Positions 7,583 through 15,273 of a stretch of DNA of 43,682 bases are shown in pieces. The translations under genes and the position numbers were made by a program. Source of the stretch: Bacillota bacterium (GTDB lineage: Bacteria > Bacillota > Clostridia > Christensenellales > Aristaeellaceae); the NCBI GenBank assembly GCA_023459275.1, contig JAEWVC010000016.1, positions 1-43,682 on the forward strand. The letters are read 5' to 3'. The notes below the pieces were generated by a model. It was not told the origin of the DNA, made no database searches, and was given only the letters and a program-made list of their open reading frames with translations. How positions within the stretch are numbered: position 1 is the stretch's first letter; every line of letters begins with the position of its first letter.

Positions 7583-9718
7583 ATGGCCTGGGAAATTGTC
7601 AGGGAAGGGTTTGACGAATCGCTTAATGCGGAATTGGGGAACCGTTTCCTTTGCGGCAACGGCTACATGGGTGTCCGGGGAACGCTGGAGGAGTATGGGA
7701 AAGAACAGCTGGCTGCCGTCAATCTGGCTGGCATCTACCACCGTCACGGGGAGGGCTGGCGCGAACCGCTGAACGCCCCCAATCCCTTTTTTGTGAAAAG
7801 TGCCTTCGCGGGCGCAAGCTTGAGCGCTTTGGAAAATACGCCCCTTACCCACACGCAGGGGATTGATTTTCAGCACGGGATCCAAAAAAGGGATACAACA
7901 TTTGACGCGGGCGGGATAAAAGCCACTGTCTCCTGCCGCCGCTTCGCCTGCATGCGGGACGTGCACCTATTGGCCATGCGCTACACCGTAACAGCGGCGG
8001 AAGACGGGCTGCTGTCCATCGCCTGGGGCATCGACGGCGATGTGTGGGACATCCACGGACCGCACTACAGCCGTTCCGATATGGAATATAATCAGGATAC
8101 ATTCACGTATTGCGCTTACACCGACGCCGGCGACATGGTGGCGGTCTGCGCCAGGTATGCTTTGGATTACCCCGTGGAAATCCGGCGGGACGGCGGTATT
8201 TTCACTTTTGAAGCCGAATGCAAGGCCGGGCGGGACCATACCCTGACCGTTGTGGCGGCCGTATTTACCAGCAAGGACGTGCCAGACCCCATATCCGCCG
8301 CGCGGGAAGCCTGCAAAACGCCGTATGACCAGGCCCTTCAGGGGCACCTGGATACCTGGGAAAGCCTATGGGACCACGCCCGGGTGGCCATTGAGGGCGA
8401 CGCAGAAGCCGAGACGGCGCTGAATTACTCCCTGTACCATCTGCTGTCCATTGCCCCGCGCCACAGGGAAGGTCTCTCCGTGGCAGCCAGGGGGCTTTCC
8501 GGGCAGACGTACAAGGGCGCCGTCTTCTGGGACACGGAGATGTTCATGCTGGATTTTTACCTTGCCTGCCTTCCGCAGGCCGCCAGGAGCGCGCTTGTTT
8601 ACAGGATACAAACGCTGCCAGGCGCCCTTGAAAAAGCGAAGCAGTATGGGTTTGACGGCGCGTTCTACGCCTGGGAAAGCCAGGAGGGGGGCTATGACGC
8701 CTGCAGTGACTACAACGTCACCGACGTGTTCACGGGCCGGCCCATGCGCACATATTTCAAGGACAAACAGGTGCACATCTCCGCCGCCGTGGTCTACGGA
8801 ATCGCAACATACATGGCCTGGACCGGGGAGGAGGACCTCCTTATTAAGGGCGGCTGCGAAGTGATCCTGCAATGCGCAAGATTTTATTTCAGCCTGCTGA
8901 CAAAGCGCGTGGCTGGGGATTTTTGGGAGATCAGGGACGTGATCGGACCGGACGAATACCACGAGCGGGTGGATAACAACGCCTATACCAACGAAATGGC
9001 CCGGTTCGTGTTCCAAAAGGCCATCCGAGCGGCGGAACGGCTGAAGGAGCTGGACACAACCGCCTATGCGGCGCTTAACAGGAAGCTGGGCTTTGAAAAG
9101 GAACTTCCACTTTATGCCGAAGCCGCCCAAAAGCTCAAGGAGCAAATCCCCGATCCCCAAACCGGCCTGATCCCCCAGTTTGACGGGTATTTTCAATTGG
9201 AGGACGTCTCCGTGGACCGTGTCCGCTCCCGCCTGCTGAATCCCAAGGAATATTGGGGCGGTGCGTACGGCGTGGCCTCCCAGACACAGGTGATCAAGCA
9301 GGCGGACGTCATGACCATGCTCTACCTGTTCAGGGACAGGTATCCCGCCGGTGTGGTCAAGGCGAACTACGACTATTATGAGCCCCGGACGGAGCATGGC
9401 TCCTCCCTGAGCGCCTGCATGTACGCGCTCACCGCCTGCATGACCGGCCGGCCCGAGGCCGCCTATCCCCTGTTCATGAAATCCGCCCGGGCAGACCTCA
9501 TTGGCGGCGGCAAGGAATGGGCCGGGCTGGTGTATATCGGCGGCACCCACCCCGCGGCCGCCGGGGGCGCCTACATGACGCTGCTTCATGGCTTTCTGGG
9601 GCTTGACCCCGCCCAGGGAAAACTGACGCCCACGCCACGCTTCCCCAAGCATTGGAAGCGGGTGACGCTTTCTGTCTGGTACCGCGGCCAATGGCACAGG
9701 ATCGACGCCGAAGCCTGA
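7583..9718 (+). CDS. Glycoside hydrolase family 65 disaccharide phosphorylase
   Basis: A 711-residue cytosolic GH65 enzyme. The N-terminal beta-sandwich opens with GNGYMGVRGTLEEY. The catalytic barrel carries VIGPDEYHERVDNNAYTN, whose Glu458 is the expected general acid, and EHGSSLSACMYA matches the phosphate-binding region. Such enzymes reversibly split alpha-linked disaccharides (maltose, trehalose, kojibiose, nigerose, or glucosyl-rhamnose/glycerol) with phosphate, giving beta-glucose-1-phosphate. The specificity cannot be read from motifs, and the length is shorter than most members (about 750-780). GGAGG is seven bases before ATG 7583. It stands alone, without the usual beta-phosphoglucomutase or sugar transporter neighbours, so the substrate must enter through an unlinked system. 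Confidence 0.9.
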   Translation: MAWEIVREGFDESLNAELGNRFLCGNGYMGVRGTLEEYGKEQLAAVNLAGIYHRHGEGWREPLNAPNPFFVKSAFAGASLSALENTPLTHTQGIDFQHGIQKRDTTFDAGGIKATVSCRRFACMRDVHLLAMRYTVTAAEDGLLSIAWGIDGDVWDIHGPHYSRSDMEYNQDTFTYCAYTDAGDMVAVCARYALDYPVEIRRDGGIFTFEAECKAGRDHTLTVVAAVFTSKDVPDPISAAREACKTPYDQALQGHLDTWESLWDHARVAIEGDAEAETALNYSLYHLLSIAPRHREGLSVAARGLSGQTYKGAVFWDTEMFMLDFYLACLPQAARSALVYRIQTLPGALEKAKQYGFDGAFYAWESQEGGYDACSDYNVTDVFTGRPMRTYFKDKQVHISAAVVYGIATYMAWTGEEDLLIKGGCEVILQCARFYFSLLTKRVAGDFWEIRDVIGPDEYHERVDNNAYTNEMARFVFQKAIRAAERLKELDTTAYAALNRKLGFEKELPLYAEAAQKLKEQIPDPQTGLIPQFDGYFQLEDVSVDRVRSRLLNPKEYWGGAYGVASQTQVIKQADVMTMLYLFRDRYPAGVVKANYDYYEPRTEHGSSLSACMYALTACMTGRPEAAYPLFMKSARADLIGGGKEWAGLVYIGGTHPAAAGGAYMTLLHGFLGLDPAQGKLTPTPRFPKHWKRVTLSVWYRGQWHRIDAEA

Positions 9719-9740
9719 CGGAAGATTTTTTCGCGAAAAG

Positions 9741-9777
9741 AAGGCGCCCCTTATTACTATCATAGGGCGCCTTTTTT
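9741..9777 (+). terminator. Terminator after the GH65 gene
   Basis: GGCGCCC (9743-9749) pairs with GGGCGCC (9765-9771), followed directly by six T. It sits between convergent genes and, having A/T-rich flanks on both sides, could also serve the minus-strand regulator gene. Confidence 0.88.
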
Positions 9778-10338
9778 CTATTTCTCGCTTTCTTCCTGCC
9801 CGGCCAGCCAATAGACGCCGTGGTCGCGCTTTAAAAGGTGTTCATCCACCAGTTCCCGCCGCAGGGTGCAGAAATCCTCATGGATGTCGGCCAGCAGCAA
9901 ATTGACCTCCTTTTCTGTATAGGTCCTGTCCGGCGCGAACATCTTTTGGATTTCTTCCAGTACGATGCGCTTTTTCTTGCGCTGGACCGGAAGGTTTTTC
10001 AGCTTTCCGTACTGGAAAAAGCTGTCCAGCACCTTGTGCCTGTATTCCTCTTCCCGCAGCTCTTCCAGGCTCTTTTCGCCCGCCCCGCTGCGCAGGAGGC
10101 TTTCAATGGTCTGCCCAAGCGCCCCTTCCTTCAGGGCGTACACGGTATAGTACTGCTCCTTTTGCGATGTCACCAGCCCGGCGGCCTCCAGCTTTTTTAG
10201 GTGGAAGGATACTGTGGAAGGCGACAGCGCCTGCCTTTTTGCGATCAGCTCCACATACATGGGTCCAGCCATCAGGCCCGTCAGGATTTGAAGCCTGGAT
10301 TTGTCGGCCAGGCATTTGAAAAGCTCCACCGTCTCCAT
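9778..10338 (-). CDS. ArsR-type winged-helix regulator with C-terminal DUF2087
   Basis: 186 residues. The N-terminus is an ArsR-like winged helix (FKCLADKSRLQILTGLM, then LSPSTVSFHLKKLEAAGLV as the recognition helix). The C-terminal ~70 residues (KRIVLEEIQKMFAPDRTYTEKEVNLLL through LLKRDHGVYWL) match DUF2087, found fused to ArsR domains. No cysteine metal-binding motif is present in the HTH, so this is probably not a metal sensor. The ATG shares bases with the preceding gene's stop (TGATG), so the two are translationally coupled. The operon promoter carries three ATATCG-type half-sites, and autoregulation is likely. Confidence 0.88.
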   Translation of the reverse strand: METVELFKCLADKSRLQILTGLMAGPMYVELIAKRQALSPSTVSFHLKKLEAAGLVTSQKEQYYTVYALKEGALGQTIESLLRSGAGEKSLEELREEEYRHKVLDSFFQYGKLKNLPVQRKKKRIVLEEIQKMFAPDRTYTEKEVNLLLADIHEDFCTLRRELVDEHLLKRDHGVYWLAGQEESEK

Positions 10339-10703
10339 CACGCTTCCCCCTCCCCTGTTTCTTCCTGGAGCAGCGCCATCGCATCCTTCAACGCCTCCAG
10401 CTTCACTTCCTCCACCGCCAGCCGCCTTGCATCCTGATAGCGTGCCGCCAGTTCCGCCGCGCCGGTCCAGGCAGCTTCAAGCTGATGCATCAGCTCCACA
10501 TATTTTTCCAGCACATCGTGCCCCTGCCGCTCAAAAGCGGCCAGCGCCTCCTTCAAATGGCCGTACACATTCCGCTTGGCCTTGAGCAGATTGGCCTCGT
10601 CCTGCCTTTGGTCCTTGACAAGAAGCGCGATGCGGGCGGCCGCCTCCTCCTGCCTCCGGCACAGGGCTCTGCCGTGTAGGCCCGTAATCAATTCAACATC
10701 CAT
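10338..10703 (-). CDS. Small alpha-helical protein of unknown function, coupled to the ArsR/DUF2087 gene
   Basis: 121 residues from ATG 10703, with AAGGAG eight bases upstream; the GTG start at 10712 would overlap that site. The protein is predicted almost wholly helical and charged, with many Ala, Leu, Glu and Lys, and probably forms coiled coils. It has no signal peptide or membrane segment. I do not recognise the family. Being the first gene of a two-gene operon with a regulator suggests a partner or regulated effector of the ArsR protein, but that is inference. Confidence 0.75.
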   Translation of the reverse strand: MDVELITGLHGRALCRRQEEAAARIALLVKDQRQDEANLLKAKRNVYGHLKEALAAFERQGHDVLEKYVELMHQLEAAWTGAAELAARYQDARRLAVEEVKLEALKDAMALLQEETGEGEA

Positions 10704-10721
10704 CAAAATCACTCCTTACAT

Positions 10722-10768
10722 CCGATATTATACATATCGAAAATAAGGATGTCAATATGATTCGATAT
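10722..10768 (-). promoter_or_regulatory. Consensus promoter with three ATATCG half-sites (ArsR operator cluster)
   Basis: The minus strand has a perfect TTGACA (10755-10750), 17 bases, and TATAAT (10732-10727). ATATCG-type elements lie over the -10 (CGATAT, 10723-10728), in the spacer (ATATCGAA, 10734-10741) and upstream of -35 (TTCGATAT, 10761-10768). The first two form a 17-bp inverted repeat, and the last two a perfect eight-base-arm inverted repeat. A strong promoter overlapped by repeats is the expected picture for autorepression by the ArsR-type product of this operon. Confidence 0.72.
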
Positions 10769-10771
10769 TAA

Positions 10772-11377
10772 TCACATTATATTTTGAAGATGCTCTTTTT
10801 TGTTGGCAAACAGCAGTGCCCTGCTTGCTTCCTCCAAACGCCAGCCATGGATACCCGTGTCCCCCGTATGAAAAAGCACGCCGCTGTCGATGGGCAGGCG
10901 GAGGAGGGCCTGGCATAGCCTGCTGATCATCCCGCCGTGGGATACGATCGCTACGGCGTGCAGTCCCTTGGACTCCTCAATGATCCTGGAAAGCACCCGT
11001 TCCGCCCGGCAGCGGAAGTCAAGGGCCGGTTCCATGCCGTACGGCGCCCTATGGACTGGCGGCACGGAGGTTTGGGGATACAGCACCTCTGCCTCCCGGC
11101 GGCTCACGCCCGCCAGAAGCCCGTTGTTTCGCTCCATCAGTTCCGGCTCATATACCGGTTCAAGGCCGCAGGCGCTTCCCAAATAAGCGGCTGTCTGGGC
11201 GGCGCGCTTCAGGGTGCTGGCATAGATACGCTCCAAAGCGTATTCCTTCGCCATCCATGTGGCCATGGCCTGTGCCTGCCGTCTGCCCAGCTCCGTCAGG
11301 GAAAAGTCGGCCCTGCCCTCATGAACATCCAGCAAATCGGCCTCGGACTGCCCGTGCCTAACCAAAAACAAGTCCAT
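10772..11377 (-). CDS. Histidine phosphatase family protein (phosphoglycerate mutase-like)
   Basis: 201 residues. The phosphohistidine motif LVRHGQSEAD is at residues 5-14, YASTLKRAAQTA follows, and the second catalytic His is in VSHGGMI. Members dephosphorylate small molecules (cobalamin pathway alpha-ribazole phosphate, sugar phosphates, phosphoserine) or proteins; the substrate here is open. No cobalamin genes are nearby. It reads divergently from the UBA-like gene and shares the region holding four phased half-sites. The stop lies 17 bases upstream of the next operon's -35 box. Confidence 0.88.
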   Translation of the reverse strand: MDLFLVRHGQSEADLLDVHEGRADFSLTELGRRQAQAMATWMAKEYALERIYASTLKRAAQTAAYLGSACGLEPVYEPELMERNNGLLAGVSRREAEVLYPQTSVPPVHRAPYGMEPALDFRCRAERVLSRIIEESKGLHAVAIVSHGGMISRLCQALLRLPIDSGVLFHTGDTGIHGWRLEEASRALLFANKKEHLQNIM

Positions 11378-11447
11378 CGCCTTTCATTTCCCCCTTTTGA
11401 ATGGATGATATCATTACGCCATGCATTCTGAAAAGGTATTTTTGTAT

Positions 11448-11486
11448 TTCTCATGGATTTCTCATGAAATTGTCAGCGCATTCTCA
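11448..11486. promoter_or_regulatory. Four 11-bp-phased half-sites, likely OmpR-family response-regulator box
   Basis: TTCTCA (11448-11453), TTCTCA (11459-11464), TTGTCA (11470-11475) and TTCTCA (11481-11486) are each separated by exactly five bases. One-turn-phased hexamer direct repeats are the hallmark of OmpR/PhoB-type binding sites. The last repeat abuts the -35 position of a TATCAT -10 box at 11509-11514, as for activated promoters. The OmpR-type regulator at 12388 is the natural candidate ligand. Confidence 0.72.
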
Positions 11487-11578
11487 AGCACCCCGTGCAG
11501 GTCCATGGTATCATGTGACCATCGGCGGAAGATGCCGGATACCAAACGCAAGACACGAATCAAGGAGGATTTTAAAGT

Positions 11579-12253
11579 ATGGAGCGCTACACCATCGAGG
11601 ATATCGAGATCCTGCGCCGCAAGAGCGGCATCAGCTACGAGGAGGCTGTGAACCTTCTGGAGTACCACAATGGCAACCTGGCCCGCGCCCTGGTGGACCT
11701 GGAGCGCAACGGCCGCATCAACCCCCAGGCTGAGCAGAAGCATTCCCATCATGTGCACGGCCAGGGCTCAAGAAAGGCTTCCGGATTCTTCGGCGCACTG
11801 TACCGCTTCCGGCTTCTGGTAAAGAAGGGCAACATCACCATCATCAACCTGTCGCTGCTGTTCTCCCTGGTGGCGCTGCTCATCAGTCCGCACCTGATGC
11901 TCCTTGGCCTGATCGTGCTGCTGGTGTTGGGGTACCGCGTATCCTTTGAAGCCAACAGCGCCGATTTTGCCAGCGATGACCTGGGCTCCATGGTGAAAAA
12001 TGCCGCTCAGAACGTGAAAAGCACTGTCAGCGGCTTTGCCAAGGAGATCGGCGTCAACGAGAAGCAGGAGGCCGGCAAGCAGGAGGAAGGCCGTAGCTTC
12101 TATCAGTCCCAGGCGCAGAAGCCCGCTCCCGCCGCCCAAACGCCCCCCTCTCCCCCGGAAAAGACCACGCCGGTCTCCGTGCCCTATCAGGACGACGGCA
12201 CCGTGGAGATCAAAAAAGATGAGGATGGCTACAACGAAGCCACCATCGAATAA
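11579..12253 (+). CDS. UBA-like (DUF4342-type) membrane protein
   Basis: 224 residues. Residues 1-45 (YTIEDIEILRRKSGISYEEA, then LLEYHNGNLARALVDLE) resemble the bacterial UBA-like fold seen at the N-terminus of DUF4342 proteins. A hydrophobic block from about residue 83 to 118 (INLSLLFSLVALLISPHLML then LLGLIVLLVLGYRVSF) gives one or two membrane helices. The C-terminal third is Gln/Pro/Lys-rich and probably disordered. AAGGAGG is ten bases before the ATG. Such proteins are commonly found next to two-component systems, as here. Function is unknown; a membrane-stress or envelope role is inferred from the upstream response-regulator box. Confidence 0.75.
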   Translation: MERYTIEDIEILRRKSGISYEEAVNLLEYHNGNLARALVDLERNGRINPQAEQKHSHHVHGQGSRKASGFFGALYRFRLLVKKGNITIINLSLLFSLVALLISPHLMLLGLIVLLVLGYRVSFEANSADFASDDLGSMVKNAAQNVKSTVSGFAKEIGVNEKQEAGKQEEGRSFYQSQAQKPAPAAQTPPSPPEKTTPVSVPYQDDGTVEIKKDEDGYNEATIE

Positions 12254-12283
12254 AGTACCCTCTGAAGTTTTTAGAGGATGGAT

Positions 12284-12321
12284 GCGGGAAGGGGAATTTT
12301 TGAAAAAATTCCCCTTCCCGC
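12284..12321 (+). terminator. Long perfect hairpin (18-base arms) between the UBA-like gene and the response regulator
   Basis: GCGGGAAGGGGAATTTTT (12284-12301) and its exact complement (12304-12321) flank only two bases. The arms end in T/A runs, so the U-tract of a terminator would lie inside the stem. A smaller stem, CCTCT/AGAGG, lies at 12259-12277. It probably ends the UBA-like transcript, but there is no T-run after the stem, so partial read-through into the two-component genes is possible. Confidence 0.6.
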
Positions 12322-12346
12322 AAAATAGCACCCGTTCTCTTTATGG

Positions 12347-12352
12347 TATAAT
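12347..12352 (+). promoter_or_regulatory. -10 element (TATAAT) of the two-component operon
   Basis: A perfect TATAAT lies 36 bases before the response-regulator ATG. No good -35 box is found 16-18 bases upstream, so the promoter may need an activator. One TTCT-type half-site (12334-12339) sits in the spacer. Confidence 0.45.
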
Positions 12353-12387
12353 GCGGATAGAATTTCCCCCGGAAAGGAAGAGGTCCC

Positions 12388-13074
12388 ATGTCCAGGATCA
12401 TGATTATTGAGGATGAGCAGAAGATCGCGCGCTTTCTGGAGCTGGAGCTTACCCATGAGGGCTATGAGGTGCGCACCGCTTTTGACGGGCGGTCCGGGCT
12501 GGAGGCGTGCGAAAGCTGGCAGCCCGATCTTTTGATTTTGGATCTGATGCTGCCGGAGCTTTCGGGGATTGAGGTCTGCCGCAGGCTTCGGCATACCAGC
12601 GACCTTCCCATCATCATGCTTACCGCCAAGGATGACGTGAGCGACAAGGTGATGGGGCTGGACATGGGTGCGGACGACTATATGACAAAGCCCTTCGCCA
12701 TCGAAGAGCTGCTGGCACGCATCCGGGTGGGGCTCAAGAAGCACAGGGCGGGCCGCGCCGGTTCCCCTTCCCTGCTGAGCACAGGCAAGCTGAAGGTGGA
12801 CCCAGCCAGCTACAGCGTTTCCTTCGACGGAGAACCCATTACGCTTACGAAAAAGGAATTCGACCTTTTACGCTGCCTGATGGAGCATGCCGGCACAGCC
12901 ATGAGCCGCGACGTGCTGCTCAATGACGTGTGGGGCTATGAGTACGCCGGCGAAACAAATATCGTGGATGTATACATCCGATACCTCCGCCAGAAGATCG
13001 ACGACCGGTTCCACGTCAAGTGCATCCAGACCATCCGCGCCGTGGGGTATATGTTCCAATATGAAGAAAAATAA
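12388..13074 (+). CDS. OmpR/PhoB-family response regulator
   Basis: 228 residues. The receiver domain (about 1-115) has the acidic pair in IIEDEQK, phospho-acceptor Asp52 in LILDLMLPE, Thr in MLTAKDD and Lys in MTKPFAIEEL. The C-terminal winged helix (about 130-226) shows the OmpR pattern LTKKEFDLLRCLMEHAG and IVDVYIRYLRQKID. It overlaps the kinase gene by 14 bases, so the two are made together. The phased repeats at 11448-11486 are its most likely target. Confidence 0.95.
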   Translation: MSRIMIIEDEQKIARFLELELTHEGYEVRTAFDGRSGLEACESWQPDLLILDLMLPELSGIEVCRRLRHTSDLPIIMLTAKDDVSDKVMGLDMGADDYMTKPFAIEELLARIRVGLKKHRAGRAGSPSLLSTGKLKVDPASYSVSFDGEPITLTKKEFDLLRCLMEHAGTAMSRDVLLNDVWGYEYAGETNIVDVYIRYLRQKIDDRFHVKCIQTIRAVGYMFQYEEK

Positions 13075-14500
13075 GCGAACTCCAAAAACCCGCTCCCGTC
13101 CAAAGACCGGGGAGAGGGGTATCAACCGAGTCAGCAGTTCCGTTAACGGCAGGCTCACCGCCCTGATGAGCAGCCTGCGCTTTTCCCTGACGCTTCGCAT
13201 CGCCATCCACTATGCCTGGCAGCTTTTGCGCAGCACGCTGCTTGTGATGCTGCTGATGACGGTTGTCTACTGTGCCGCCCAGGCGCCGGGCATGGTAAAA
13301 ACCATGGACCGGCTGGCCGCCTTGACGCCTGGGGATGGCGGAAGCTATACGGCATTGCAGGTCATGGACCGCAGCGCCACCGCGGAGATATCCCAAGACA
13401 TCCTTCCCGCCGATGGTTTTGCCAGGGTCACCTACACGCTTCAAAAGGCCATTTCCGGAGATCTTTTCCGCTGGCCGCCGGTATTGACCCTTGTCAGGGG
13501 CACGGCGCAGGGCACGCTCCTTGTCTCCTTTGACCTTCGGGAGCGGGCGCAGGTGCTTATGTACCTGCTTGCGGGCCTGCTTTTTTGTGACCTTGTGCGG
13601 ATCTGGATATTTTTGCGCAAGCGGAACCGCCTGAACAAGACGGTGCTGCAGCCCCTGCGGGAGATTGCAGACCTGGCGGCCACCCTGAGTGCCAACAACC
13701 TGTCCAACCGCATCAACATTGCCGGTACCAAGAATGAACTCAAAGACCTGGCGGTAGTCATCAACAGCATGCTGGACAGGATCGAACTGAGCTACAACAG
13801 TCAAAAGCAGTTTGTCAGCGATGCCTCCCATGAGCTCCGTACCCCCATATCCGTCTTGCAGGGCTACATCAACATGCTCAGCCGCTGGGGCAAGGAAGAC
13901 AAGGCTGTTCTGGAGGAGGGCCTGGCCGCCATCGCCCAGGAGACGGCCAGCATGAAGGAATTGGTGGAAAGCCTGCTTTTCCTGGCCAGGCATGATAAAA
14001 AGACGCTGCTTTTGGAAATGGAAGCCTTCGACCCCGCGGAGGTGGTGGCAGCGCTCCATAGGGAGGCAAAAATGCTCTCCCCTGGCCACACCTTCCTGCT
14101 AAACCCCATGGAGCATTGCCAAATCACAGCGGACAAAAACATGCTCAAGCAGGTGATGCGCGTGCTGTGCGACAACGCGGTGAAGTATACCCCGGCCGGG
14201 GGCACCATCACCCTGGGGGTGCAGAAGACCATGGAGGGATGCATGCTTTCCGTCACCGATACCGGAGCCGGCATTGCCGAGGAGGACCTGCCCAAAATAT
14301 TCGACCGGTTCTACCGCGCCGACAGCGCCCGCAAATCCCGCGCCAGCGGCCACGGGCTGGGCCTGTCCATTGCCAGGATCATCGTCATCGCCCACGGCGG
14401 GCGGATCACGGTGCGCTCCAAGCCGGGCGCCGGCACATGCTTTCGGGTCTATCTTCCCGAAAACAAAGAGAAGGCCGCGTTTTCGGAATTTGTTTCCTAG
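13061..14500 (+). CDS. Membrane sensor histidine kinase (HAMP-HisKA-HATPase)
   Basis: 479 residues from ATG 13061, inside the end of the regulator gene; ATG codons further upstream in the frame lie within the regulator's coding sequence and are rejected. A basic N-terminus precedes a first membrane helix (STLLVMLLMTVVYCAA), an extracytoplasmic sensor of roughly 85 residues and a second helix (VLMYLLAGLLFCDLVRIWIF). HAMP follows, then HisKA with His257 in SDASHELRTPIS. The ATPase domain has N-box DNAVKYTP, G1 DTGAGIAEEDL, F-box FDRFYR and G2 GHGLGLSIA. All catalytic motifs are present. The sensor domain is not recognised, so the signal is unknown. Confidence 0.95.
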   Translation: MKKNKRTPKTRSRPKTGERGINRVSSSVNGRLTALMSSLRFSLTLRIAIHYAWQLLRSTLLVMLLMTVVYCAAQAPGMVKTMDRLAALTPGDGGSYTALQVMDRSATAEISQDILPADGFARVTYTLQKAISGDLFRWPPVLTLVRGTAQGTLLVSFDLRERAQVLMYLLAGLLFCDLVRIWIFLRKRNRLNKTVLQPLREIADLAATLSANNLSNRINIAGTKNELKDLAVVINSMLDRIELSYNSQKQFVSDASHELRTPISVLQGYINMLSRWGKEDKAVLEEGLAAIAQETASMKELVESLLFLARHDKKTLLLEMEAFDPAEVVAALHREAKMLSPGHTFLLNPMEHCQITADKNMLKQVMRVLCDNAVKYTPAGGTITLGVQKTMEGCMLSVTDTGAGIAEEDLPKIFDRFYRADSARKSRASGHGLGLSIARIIVIAHGGRITVRSKPGAGTCFRVYLPENKEKAAFSEFVS

Positions 14501-14517
14501 CGTAATGCAACAGCAAG

Positions 14518-14557
14518 CCGCCCCTTCTGCCTGGGCATCGCAGAAGGGGCGGTTTTC
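14518..14557 (+). terminator. Terminator of the two-component operon
   Basis: CCGCCCCTTCTGC (14518-14530) and GCAGAAGGGGCGG (14540-14552) form a 13-pair stem with a nine-base loop, followed by TTTT. It lies between convergent genes. Confidence 0.92.
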
Positions 14558-14577
14558 AATTTGTTATGGACTTGCCT

Positions 14578-15243
14578 TTACTTTTGCACCGCCGTCTCAT
14601 GCAGCAGATTGAAATCCCTGGGCAAGCCGGCGTCCACCCAGAACATGCCATACTGGATGCCCTGCCCGGCAAAAAGGCCGGATTTATTGAAAACATCAAA
14701 GGCGATCTCACTTTGGGGAAGGATCTCACGCACATGGTCCCGCACCTTTTCCGAGCCGCTTTCGCTGTAGCTGTCGATGGCCAGAAGCTGCCTTTCCCCG
14801 TTCACCACGCGGCTGTCCACAAGGGCTACGATATGCCCAACCCGGAGGTTGCACAGGGACACGCCTTTCTTTTGGGAAATATGCTCCCATAGCGTATCAA
14901 GGTCGTTGCGCAAGCCGTCCTCCTCGTAGCGGAAGCCCATTTTTCCCGCTTCCCCATGAGCCATGAGGGCATGGAGCAGCGCGGGCCGGTCGGTGCCGTC
15001 ATCGCCCCGGCCGCCCTTTTCCCTGGCAAAATCCGAAAGCCTTTCGGGATTAAGGCGGAGGCCATGCATCCATTCCACGGCGTGGCAGAGGGAAAACAGG
15101 CCGCAGCCGGCGCTGGAAAGTGTATCGCCGGGAGCGGTAGGCCCGTTGTAAGGGTAGGTCCAGCTTTTGCTGCGCTGGTTGCAAAAGCGCAGGCTGCGCC
15201 CCCCGTAGAAAATCTCCATTTCCTTGCCTGTCCTTGGCTGCAT
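14578..15243 (-). CDS. Peptidase C39-like (papain-fold) protein, exporter-linked
   Basis: 221 residues. The probable nucleophile Cys is in TLSSAGCGLFSLCHAVEW (about residue 47), the His in RVGHIVALVD and the Asp in LLAIDSYSE, in the order expected for C39-like papain folds. There is no signal peptide or membrane helix, so it acts in the cytosol or needs another export route. AAGGAGG precedes ATG 15243. It begins 30 bases after the stop of an ABC exporter subunit, so it is the third gene of that operon. Peptidases of this fold trim leader peptides of exported peptides, but no precursor gene is visible and the fold is also used by unrelated hydrolases. Confidence 0.6.
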   Translation of the reverse strand: MQPRTGKEMEIFYGGRSLRFCNQRSKSWTYPYNGPTAPGDTLSSAGCGLFSLCHAVEWMHGLRLNPERLSDFAREKGGRGDDGTDRPALLHALMAHGEAGKMGFRYEEDGLRNDLDTLWEHISQKKGVSLCNLRVGHIVALVDSRVVNGERQLLAIDSYSESGSEKVRDHVREILPQSEIAFDVFNKSGLFAGQGIQYGMFWVDAGLPRDFNLLHETAVQK

Positions 15244-15273
15244 GGTTTCTCCTCCTTTTGTTGCATACCTGCA

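Noticed and set aside
8366..9811. Open frame of about 481 codons on the - strand
   Set aside because: Antisense to the GH65 gene and crosses the terminator at 9741-9777.
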